Shown piece after piece: positions 14,844 to 21,723 of a DNA stretch of 21,723 nt. Positions within the stretch are counted from its first letter, which is position 1; each line of letters begins with the position of its first letter. The notes below the pieces were generated by a model, which did no database searches, was not told the DNA's origin, and saw nothing but the letters and a program-made list of their open reading frames with translations. The stretch spans positions 707 to 22,429 of the forward strand of contig JAGREZ010000268.1 in assembly GCA_020446285.1 (NCBI GenBank). The letters are read 5' to 3'. The translations under genes and the position numbers were made by a program. This DNA comes from Geminicoccaceae bacterium. GTDB lineage: Bacteria; Pseudomonadota; Alphaproteobacteria; Geminicoccales; Geminicoccaceae.

Positions 14844-17800
14844 CTATTCGGCAGGAACACCCTTGCCATTACCGGGGATTGCGAGCGCATCCTCGAGTTC
14901 GCGGGCGACGGCGCTTCGCGGGCGGGTAAGCCGGGCGAGCAGGTCGTAGAGTACGGGGGTGACGAACAGTGTGAGCACGGTGGAAAGGCCCAGACCGCCG
15001 ATTATGACCGAGGCTATGGCCATCCGGCTCTCCGCGCCCGCACCCGAGCTCAACATCAGCGGAACGGCGCCGAGAATGGTGGAGATCACGGTCATGATGA
15101 TGGGCCGCAGGCGCAGCGTCGAGGCATCGATGATCGCATCGCGCACGCCCTGGCCTTCATCGCGCAACTGGTTCGCAAATTCGACGATGAGAATGCCGTT
15201 CTTCGCCATCAACCCCACCAGCAGCACGATGCCGATCTGTGTATAGACATTGAGTGCCGCACCGGTAAGCCAGATGGTGAGCAGCGCCCCCGTGGTGCCC
15301 AGCGGTACGGTGAGCATGATGATGAGTGGATGGACGAAGCTCTCGAATTGTCCGGCGAGCACGAGAAAGACGACGAGGACGGCAAGACCGAAGACGATGG
15401 CCATGCCGGTCGAGGTTTCGAGAAATTCGCGCGACTGGCCGGCGTAACTCATGGTAATCTCGGCCGGCAGGCTCTCCTCGGCCGCGGTGTTGATGAAGGC
15501 GATGGCCGACCCGAGATCGTAGCCTTCGGCGAGCGATGCCGAAACGGTCACGGATGGCAGCCGGTCATAGCGGTTGAGACTGGGCGAGGCTGCGGTTTCG
15601 TTGAAGTGCACGAGCGCCTCGAGCGGCACGAGTTCGCCGTTGGAGCTGCGGATGAAGAGATTGGCGAGATCGCGCGGCGAACGCCTGTCATCCGCTTCCG
15701 CCTGCACGATCACCGGATATTCGCGGCCACGGTCGACATAGCTCGTGATCTCGCGCGAGGCGAGCATGGTACGCAGCGTCGAGCCGATATCCTGAACGCT
15801 GATGCCCAGATCGTCAGCACGCTCGCGCTCGATGTCGACATCGATCTGCGCAGCGTTCTCCTCATAGTCGATCTCGACATTCTCAAGCCCGGGATTATCT
15901 TCGGCCAGTTGCTTGAGACGTTCGGCCCAGGTTCTCGCGGTTTCGTAATCCGGTGCACCGACGACCACGCGGAGCGGTGAACTGCTGCCACGAACGCCCA
16001 GTCCGTTGGGACTGACGGGGAAGGCGCGGGCTCCGGCGATGCCGGTGACCTGCGGAATGAGGGATCGGGCAATGTCCTGCTGGTTGCGTTCGCGCATCGA
16101 CCAGTCGGCGAGCCGGCCGACGACGAAGGCCCGGTTGCCCGAGCCCCGACCGACGAGGGCAAAGGCGGCGGTCACCTCGCCGCTCTCGCGCAAGGGATCA
16201 ATGATCGCCTCGATCTTGCGTACCTCACGGTCCGTATAGGCGACCGTCGACCCCTGGGGTGCCGTTACGGGAATGAAGAAGACACCGCGATCCTCCGAAG
16301 GAGCGAGTTCCGATGGCAGCAGGCTCAGGAGAAGGGGAGATGCCGCGGCGACGCCGATGGCAAGCACGATGACGACGAGCGGAACGTGCAACGCTCCGCG
16401 CAGGAGAACGCGGTAGCCCGAGGCGATCCGGTTCATCACGGCATCGACGATGCGGGCGAAGAAGGAAGGGTGCGGATCTGGCCTGACGATCCGCGAGGCG
16501 AGCGCCGGGCAGAGGCTGAGTGCGACGAAGGTCGAAATGACCACCGCCGATGCAAGGACGAAACCGAACTCGCCGAACAGTCGGCCGACCTGGCCGTCGA
16601 GAAAGGAGATCGGCAGGAACACGGCGATCAGCGTGACCGATGTGGCGAGAACGGCGAACGTCACCTGCCTCGTGCCGAGAAAGGCGGCGACGAGGCCGCT
16701 TTCACCCTTGGCTGCGCGTCTTTGGATGTTCTCGAGGACGACGATGGCATCATCCACGACGAGGCCGATCGCGAGAATGAGGGCGAGGAGGGTGAGGACG
16801 TTGATGGAAAAGCCGAGCGCGTGAATGCCGATGAAGGTGCCGATCACCGAAACCGGGATGGTCACCGCCGGGACGAGGGTCGCCCGTGCGGAGGCGAGGA
16901 AGACGAAGATGACGAGAATGACCAGTACCACCGCGATCACCAGCGCCTCGATCACCTCGCTGATCGACTGGCTGATGAAGAGCGCGTCGTCGGATGCCAC
17001 CTCGATGTTCATGCCTTCGGGCAAGGTGGCGCGGATACGGTCGATTTCGGCGCGCACCGCAGTGGAGATGGCGATGGTATTGGATTGTGACTGGCGCAGG
17101 ACCGACAGGCCGACGGCCTGGCGATTGTCGAGGCGCACGAGCGTATCCTCGTCTTCCGCGCCGAGCTCGACGCGGGCGATGTCGGCGAGCCGGACCGGAT
17201 GTCCACCCGAACGCTTGACGATCAACCGCTGGAACTGCTCGACCCGGCTTAGTCTCGAATTGGCGCGGATTGCGAACTCGCGGTTGAGGGAGGTGAGATC
17301 CCCGGTCGGAAGGTCGACATTGTTGCGTCTGAGCGCCTGCTCGATGTCCTGGACGGTGAGCCTGTGTGCCGCCATGGCCCGGCGATCGAGCCAGATGCGG
17401 ATGGCATAGGAACGGTTGCCGTAGATGGTGACATCGGCGACGCCGTCGAGCGTCGACATACGGTCGACGATGTAGCGTTCGACAAAGTCGGTGAGCTCGG
17501 ACGGCCCCATCCGGTCGCTGGTGACAGCAAGGCGCATCACCGGATCGCTGTTGTCATCGTTCTTGAAGATGCGCGGTTCGTCGGCGTCTTCGGGAAGTTC
17601 GCCGCGCACACGACTGACCGCGTCGCGCACATCGTTGGCCGCCTCGTCGATATCGCGGCCGGGTTCGAACTCGATGATCGTGCGCCCGCGCCCGCGGCTG
17701 CTGGTGGAACTGATGCTCTTCACCCCGGAGATGCCGGCGACCGCCCCCTCGATCACCTCGACCACATCGGTATCGATGATCGATGGCACCGCACCGCTGT

Positions 17801-17951
17801 AGCCGACCGACACGGCAATCACGGATGCGTCCACATCGGGCAGTTCGCGGACCGGCAGGCGCAGGAGCGAGGCCGTGCCAAGCACGATGATGACGAGACT
17901 TGCTACCGTGGCAAGGACCGGCCGGCGAATGCTGAGGTCGGAAAGGCTCAT
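14844..17951 (-). CDS. RND multidrug efflux pump, permease subunit (AcrB/MexB-like, HAE1 type)
   Basis: A 1035-aa inner-membrane proton antiporter, the motor of a tripartite pump. The typical N-terminus SDLSIRRPVLATVASLVII is followed by two duplicated halves, each a membrane block plus a large periplasmic porter loop. The proton-relay pair Asp400-Asp401 is in GLVVDDAIVVLENI (AcrB Asp407/408), and Lys917 in GLMAKNGILIVEFANQ corresponds to AcrB Lys940. The PVSVIGTFIG and TVPLGTTGALL repeats are also as expected. The length is normal for the family. The ATG at 17951 overlaps the adaptor stop as ATGA. Substrate range cannot be read; the HAE1-like porter loops argue against a heavy-metal (CusA) pump. 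No outer-membrane channel gene is present here. Confidence 0.95.
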   Translation of the reverse strand: MSLSDLSIRRPVLATVASLVIIVLGTASLLRLPVRELPDVDASVIAVSVGYSGAVPSIIDTDVVEVIEGAVAGISGVKSISSTSSRGRGRTIIEFEPGRDIDEAANDVRDAVSRVRGELPEDADEPRIFKNDDNSDPVMRLAVTSDRMGPSELTDFVERYIVDRMSTLDGVADVTIYGNRSYAIRIWLDRRAMAAHRLTVQDIEQALRRNNVDLPTGDLTSLNREFAIRANSRLSRVEQFQRLIVKRSGGHPVRLADIARVELGAEDEDTLVRLDNRQAVGLSVLRQSQSNTIAISTAVRAEIDRIRATLPEGMNIEVASDDALFISQSISEVIEALVIAVVLVILVIFVFLASARATLVPAVTIPVSVIGTFIGIHALGFSINVLTLLALILAIGLVVDDAIVVLENIQRRAAKGESGLVAAFLGTRQVTFAVLATSVTLIAVFLPISFLDGQVGRLFGEFGFVLASAVVISTFVALSLCPALASRIVRPDPHPSFFARIVDAVMNRIASGYRVLLRGALHVPLVVIVLAIGVAAASPLLLSLLPSELAPSEDRGVFFIPVTAPQGSTVAYTDREVRKIEAIIDPLRESGEVTAAFALVGRGSGNRAFVVGRLADWSMRERNQQDIARSLIPQVTGIAGARAFPVSPNGLGVRGSSSPLRVVVGAPDYETARTWAERLKQLAEDNPGLENVEIDYEENAAQIDVDIERERADDLGISVQDIGSTLRTMLASREITSYVDRGREYPVIVQAEADDRRSPRDLANLFIRSSNGELVPLEALVHFNETAASPSLNRYDRLPSVTVSASLAEGYDLGSAIAFINTAAEESLPAEITMSYAGQSREFLETSTGMAIVFGLAVLVVFLVLAGQFESFVHPLIIMLTVPLGTTGALLTIWLTGAALNVYTQIGIVLLVGLMAKNGILIVEFANQLRDEGQGVRDAIIDASTLRLRPIIMTVISTILGAVPLMLSSGAGAESRMAIASVIIGGLGLSTVLTLFVTPVLYDLLARLTRPRSAVARELEDALAIPGNGKGVPAE

Positions 17952-19054
17952 GCACCGTCACTCCCCGATGTGGGCCGTTCATCATCGCCGGCTCCGGTGG
18001 AGACCGCGATACCCTCGCGGATTCGCTGGATTCCGGCGGTAATGATCTCATCACCGGGTTCAATTCCCTCGACAATCTCGGCCGTGCCATCCTGGCGCTG
18101 GCCGACATGAACTTCGCGGCGGACGGCCTTGCCGTCCTCGACGATGAAGAGATAGCTCGATGAAGCGGCGGCCTGGACGGCCTCCTCGGGAACCAGCAGT
18201 GCCTCGCGCTCGTCGAGCGCGACCTCGACATAGAGAAACATTCCGGCGGTGAGCGCGCCGTCGCCATTGGGTATGACGGCGCGCACGCGAAAGGCTCTGG
18301 CCGACGGGCTCACGCGGCTGTCGATCACATCAATGCGGCCCTCGAACAGCCGGTCGGGCCAGGCCGCCGCCCGGGCGGTGATCGTCTGACCGATACGCAC
18401 CGCGCCGAAACGGATTTCGGGCACGCTGAACTCCACTTCGACGCCGGAAAGGTCGTCGAGCGTGGTGACCACCGTCGATGTGTCGATCCTTGCGCCCAGA
18501 TCGACATTGCGTATGCCGACCGTGCCGGCGAATGGTGCGCGGATCGTACGGTCCTCGAGGCGCTTTCTGGCCGCCTGCAACTGGGCCGTCGCGGCTTCCT
18601 CGGCGGCAACCGTTTCGTCGACCGCGGACTGGGCGATATTGCGGCTGGCCTGCAGCTTGCGGGCACGATCGAGTGCAACCCGTGTCTCGTGCAGCCGCGC
18701 CTGGGCTTCGGCGACGGCCGCCTGTGTGAGCGTGTCGTCGAGTTCGACGAGAACGGCGCCCGCCTCGACCCGCTCGCCGGACTCGAATGCGATCGACACC
18801 ACCTGGCCGGCGTCCTGCGGGACGATATTGACCGCCTGCAGCGCGCGAGTGTCACCCACCGCCTCGATCCGGGTCCGGATCGTCCGGGTCTCGGCGAAAA
18901 CGGTCTCGACGGAAACCTCGCGCCCGCCGCGCCGCTGGCCGGCAGGATCGGTAGCGCCCTGAACCTGCTCGTCACCGAGATAGCGCTCGTAGAACGTGAA
19001 CCCGCCAAAAGCGAGGCCGCCAAGCACGAGGAGCAGGAGCAGCTGTCTGAGCAT
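17948..19054 (-). CDS. RND efflux periplasmic adaptor (membrane fusion protein)
   Basis: About 368 aa, the HlyD/AcrA-like adaptor that bridges the RND pump to an outer-membrane channel. An N-terminal membrane anchor (about residues 3-22) with no lipoprotein Cys is followed by the barrel-sandwich segment IVPQDAGQVVSIAFESGERV (about 77-96), a helical hairpin (about 108-170), the second half RAPFAGTVGIRNVDLGA, and a beta-barrel and membrane-proximal domain ending with an acidic tail. Start choice is open: ATG 19054 gives a clean anchor; TTG 19060 has GGGAG at good spacing; GTG 19084 is the longest. I report the ATG. Order adaptor-then-pump with a 4-nt overlap is standard. Confidence 0.92.
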   Translation of the reverse strand: MLRQLLLLLVLGGLAFGGFTFYERYLGDEQVQGATDPAGQRRGGREVSVETVFAETRTIRTRIEAVGDTRALQAVNIVPQDAGQVVSIAFESGERVEAGAVLVELDDTLTQAAVAEAQARLHETRVALDRARKLQASRNIAQSAVDETVAAEEAATAQLQAARKRLEDRTIRAPFAGTVGIRNVDLGARIDTSTVVTTLDDLSGVEVEFSVPEIRFGAVRIGQTITARAAAWPDRLFEGRIDVIDSRVSPSARAFRVRAVIPNGDGALTAGMFLYVEVALDEREALLVPEEAVQAAASSSYLFIVEDGKAVRREVHVGQRQDGTAEIVEGIEPGDEIITAGIQRIREGIAVSTGAGDDERPTSGSDGA

Positions 19055-19146
19055 CGACAAGAAGGATTCTCCCGACAGGGTCACATTCCATCAGTGTTTC
19101 GATGAAATAGTGCGCGGTCGGCCGGAAATCGAGAGAATAACTGTAA

Positions 19147-19160
19147 CCTGTTGTATCAGG
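19147..19160. repeat. Short dyad upstream of the efflux operon
   Basis: CCTG-TTGTAT-CAGG, 4-bp arms in an AT-richer patch about 93-106 nt upstream of the adaptor ATG and just past the stop of the flavoprotein gene. Could be an operator for a TetR-type repressor, but the arms are short and no regulator gene is adjacent. Confidence 0.2.
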
Positions 19161-19169
19161 AACGTGCTC

Positions 19170-21566
19170 TCAGGCACGCAGCCGTTCGTTGCCGGGATCG
19201 TAGGGTGCTGCCGCGAGCGGTGTGAGCCGGCGATGCTCGCCGAGCAGAACGACCTTGAGATCGCCCGCTGTTTCGAGTGCCGGATCAACGAAGGCGAAGG
19301 CCAGACTCTTGCCCGTGCGGTGACCGTAGCCGCCGGAAGTCGTGACCCCGACGATCCGCGCGTCCTGCATTACGGGTTCGCTGCCGACACAGTCGGCATC
19401 GCCTGCATCCACTTCGAAGAGAACGAGACGAAATCGCGGTTCCTCGCGCGTCGCCTCGCTGCCGATGAACGGTTTGCGGCTGGAGATGAAGCGCTCCATG
19501 GCGGCCTCGCGCAATGTCACCTCGTTGGTGAGTTCGCTGCCATAACCGCGATAGGCCTTCTCCAGCCGCATCGCATTCATTGCGTAGGCGCCGAAATCGG
19601 TCAGTCCGAATGTCATGCCGGCCTGTTCGATCATCGCGTGCAGGGTGGCGAGTTCCGCCATCGGTGCATGCAGTTCGTAGCCTGACTCACCTGTATAATT
19701 GATGCGCAGTACGATCGTGGCGATCGAACCGAATGACAGTTTTGCTGCCCGGCGCCAGCGCAGCGCCAGAAAGGAATCCGGATCGTCGCACAGACCCTGC
19801 AGGAGATCGCGTGAACGTGGTCCGGCGACAACCAGTACACCGAACCCGTCGGTGATATTCTCGATATGTACGCCACCTTCCGGCGCGCCATTGTGCAGAT
19901 TGTCGAGATCGCGCAATTCCGAGCCCGCGCCACCAAGCACATAATAGCGATCGGCGGCAAGGCGGGTGACTGTCACTTCACCGAGAATGCGGCCATTGCC
20001 GCTGAGGAAATGGGCGAGGGCGATACCGCCGTCGCGCTCCGGCATGTCGTTGGCGAGGATATGTTCGAGATGCGCCCGCGCACCCTCGCCCTGTACCATG
20101 AATTTGGCGAAGCTCGACATGTCCATCACGCCGACACCCTCCATGACCGCCCGGCATTCCGCCGCGACCGCCGTGAATGTGTTGTTGCGGCGAAAGCTCC
20201 ATTCCTCGCGGTACCCATCGTGATCGAACCATGTCGGACGCTCCCAGCCGAATATCTCGGTATGGTGTGCGCCGCGTTCGGTGAGTTTGCGATAGAGTGG
20301 CGAGGTTCGTACCGGGCGGCCCGCGGGACGATGTTCACCCGGCAAGACCGGCGCGTACATGTGCTGATATTCTTCGATACCCTTGGCTCGGGCATAGTCG
20401 CCGCAGGACCAGGGACCGAAACGGCGCGGATCGAAGGGAGCGGTGTCGATCTCGCAGTCGCCATGGACCATCCACTGGGCCAGGTAGCGGCCGGCTCCTG
20501 CACCCTGCGAGATGCCGATGGAGCTGCCGCAGGCAAGCCAGTGATTGACGAGCCCCGGCGCCGGGCCGAGGAGGAAGCCGCCATCCGGCAGATGGGTGAT
20601 CGGACCAGCGACGACCCGCCGGATGCCGGCTTCGGCGAAGAGTGGCAGCCGTTCGCCGCAGCGTTCGAGCCACGGCATCAGCCGGTCGATATCGGGTTCC
20701 AGCAATTCCTGGTCGAACGACCAGGGAACGCCATCGGCAAAGCAGGTCTCCGCCCCCTCGGTCTCGTAGGGCCCGATGAGCAAACCTTTCTGTTCCTGCC
20801 GCAGGTAGGAATCCGAGCGTGGATCGCGGACCACTGGCAGCTCGAAATCCAGGTTTTCCAGCGCCTTCAAGGGCTCGGTGACCAGATACTGGTGCACCAT
20901 GTTGACCATCGGCAGTTCGAGTCCGACCCATGCCGCGACCTGATCGCAATAGGAACCGGCGGCGTTGATCACATGCTCGCAGTGCACGTCGCCATGTTCG
21001 GCGCGCACCAGCCATTCGCCCGAGGGCAGGCGCTCGATGCCGGTCACCCGGTTGCGCCGGGAGATCCGGGCGCCCAGTGCTCGTGCGCCGCTCGCCATCG
21101 CATTGGCGGTCGAGGTCGGATCGACATGACCGTCATTCATGGTGCGAAAGGCCGCAAGAACGCCGTCGGTGTTCAGGAAGGGGTGGTGACGGGCGATTTC
21201 GTCGGGCGGAATGATCTCGTGCTCGTAGCCCACCTGCCGGGCGATGCCGGCGACATGCCGGAACCAGTCGAGTTCGATTTCGGAGTAGGCGAGACGAAGG
21301 CCGCCGCAACCGTGCCATCCGGCAGTCTGGCCGGTGCGTTCTCCGAGTTCGGGATACAGGCGGGTCGCGTAGTGGTGGATATGCGCCATGCTCAGTGAAC
21401 CGACGAAATTCGGGCACTGGCCGGCAGCATGCCAGGTCGAGCCGGAGGTGAGTTCGCCCTTTTCGATCAGGAGCGTGTCGGTCCAGCCCTCGAGCGCGAG
21501 ATGATAGAGAATGCTCACGCCGAACATGCCACCGCCGATAACTACGACACGGCTGTGATCTCTCAT
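19170..21566 (-). CDS. FAD-dependent oxidoreductase with GcvT domain, dimethylglycine/sarcosine dehydrogenase-like
   Basis: A 798-aa two-part enzyme. The N-terminal half (about 1-390) is a DAO-type flavin domain with the Rossmann motif VVVIGGGMFG (about 7-16) and a TSGSTWHAAG block in which His46 matches the His that covalently holds FAD in dimethylglycine and sarcosine dehydrogenases. The C-terminal half (about 430-798) is a GcvT-like aminomethyltransferase/folate domain with NYTGESGYELHAPM, FGAYAMNAMRLEKAYRGYGSEL and TSGGYGHRTGKSLAFAFV. The expected reaction is oxidative N-demethylation of a methylated glycine, passing the one-carbon unit to tetrahydrofolate. The ATG at 21566 is chosen for GGAGAG 7-8 nt upstream; an in-frame opening 12 codons earlier is weaker. 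The exact substrate (dimethylglycine, sarcosine or other methylated amine) cannot be settled here. Confidence 0.9.
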   Translation of the reverse strand: MRDHSRVVVIGGGMFGVSILYHLALEGWTDTLLIEKGELTSGSTWHAAGQCPNFVGSLSMAHIHHYATRLYPELGERTGQTAGWHGCGGLRLAYSEIELDWFRHVAGIARQVGYEHEIIPPDEIARHHPFLNTDGVLAAFRTMNDGHVDPTSTANAMASGARALGARISRRNRVTGIERLPSGEWLVRAEHGDVHCEHVINAAGSYCDQVAAWVGLELPMVNMVHQYLVTEPLKALENLDFELPVVRDPRSDSYLRQEQKGLLIGPYETEGAETCFADGVPWSFDQELLEPDIDRLMPWLERCGERLPLFAEAGIRRVVAGPITHLPDGGFLLGPAPGLVNHWLACGSSIGISQGAGAGRYLAQWMVHGDCEIDTAPFDPRRFGPWSCGDYARAKGIEEYQHMYAPVLPGEHRPAGRPVRTSPLYRKLTERGAHHTEIFGWERPTWFDHDGYREEWSFRRNNTFTAVAAECRAVMEGVGVMDMSSFAKFMVQGEGARAHLEHILANDMPERDGGIALAHFLSGNGRILGEVTVTRLAADRYYVLGGAGSELRDLDNLHNGAPEGGVHIENITDGFGVLVVAGPRSRDLLQGLCDDPDSFLALRWRRAAKLSFGSIATIVLRINYTGESGYELHAPMAELATLHAMIEQAGMTFGLTDFGAYAMNAMRLEKAYRGYGSELTNEVTLREAAMERFISSRKPFIGSEATREEPRFRLVLFEVDAGDADCVGSEPVMQDARIVGVTTSGGYGHRTGKSLAFAFVDPALETAGDLKVVLLGEHRRLTPLAAAPYDPGNERLRA

Positions 21567-21622
21567 TTTCGTCTCTCCACTCCGGAACGCCCCTGTCACC
21601 ATGCTGTTGTTCCGGGCCAGCG

Positions 21623-21651
21623 ATGTAAGGTGTGATCCGGCGCGCGGGCAA
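21623..21651 (-). promoter_or_regulatory. Candidate promoter of the dimethylglycine dehydrogenase-like gene
   Basis: Minus strand: TTGCCC (21646-21651), 17 nt, TTACAT (21623-21628), with a predicted start near 21616 and a leader of about 50 nt. Matches are 4/6 and 3/6. Read from sequence only. Confidence 0.3.
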
Positions 21652-21679
21652 GCGTGACACCGACACGATCGGGGGCGTT

Positions 21680-21697
21680 CTGTCGCAGGCGCGACAG
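21680..21697. repeat. 18-bp perfect dyad upstream of the flavoprotein gene
   Basis: CTGTCGC-AGGC-GCGACAG: 7-bp perfect arms around a 4-nt spacer, about 29 nt upstream of the candidate -35. No T-run flanks it on either strand, so an operator or activator site is more likely than a terminator. Confidence 0.4.
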
Positions 21698-21723
21698 CTG
21701 CCGAAGAAACATCCCATTTGTCA

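Noticed and set aside
19866..21398. Long plus-strand open frame of 510 codons
   Set aside because: It is antisense to the flavoprotein gene, has no recognisable domain, and GC-rich coding sequence often leaves open frames on the other strand.

Overview
The window is GC-rich and densely coded, with short intergenic gaps and many 4-nt ATGA overlaps. The gene content suggests an alphaproteobacterium: a GlnB of alphaproteobacterial type behind a sigma-54 promoter, a TIGR02444 protein next to a UbiX, an RND pump, a LIV-type ABC transporter and a dimethylglycine-dehydrogenase-like flavoprotein. The genus cannot be told from sequence alone. There are no rRNA or tRNA genes, CRISPR arrays, insertion sequences or phage genes that I can see. 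No gene-free stretch exceeds 300 bases; the longest is about 190.

Left part (1-4042): the 5' end of glnB (minus, cut by the window edge) sits behind a near-consensus -24/-12 promoter. Upstream of it is an SDR oxidoreductase of the gluconate 5-dehydrogenase type (minus), divergent from an ornithine-cyclodeaminase/mu-crystallin family gene (plus). Converging on the latter is a pair made of a class II dihydroorotase (pyrC) and a stand-alone class I glutamine amidotransferase.

Middle part (4143-13480, all minus) is the most interesting region. It looks like one long operon, read from right to left: a molybdenum-hydroxylase large subunit, a divergent DapA-family lyase, 3-hydroxyanthranilate 3,4-dioxygenase, a branched-chain-amino-acid-type ABC importer (binding protein, LivH, LivM, LivG, LivF), and an HGGYW alpha/beta hydrolase resembling kynurenine formamidase. 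Genes overlap or are separated by a few bases, except for about 170 nt before the binding-protein gene, where a promoter-like sequence and three dyads lie. I infer a catabolic unit for an imported aminoaromatic or N-heteroaromatic compound that converges on 3-hydroxyanthranilate-like ring cleavage. The usual downstream enzymes (ACMS decarboxylase, 2-aminomuconate semialdehyde dehydrogenase, deaminase) are absent from the window, so the route is not a textbook kynurenine or 2-nitrobenzoate pathway as seen here.

Right part: ubiX and a TIGR02444 gene (plus) diverge from the molybdenum-hydroxylase operon. They converge on a two-gene RND efflux operon (adaptor plus AcrB-like pump, minus, no outer-membrane factor present). 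Next comes a long flavoprotein with a DAO-type FAD domain and a GcvT-type folate domain (minus), the layout of dimethylglycine/sarcosine dehydrogenases. Its upstream region with a candidate promoter and a perfect dyad closes the window.

Several genes appear to use non-ATG starts: GTG for livF, TTG for livM, and probably TTG for the molybdenum hydroxylase and for ubiX. Function calls come from reading motifs by eye; no database search was run.
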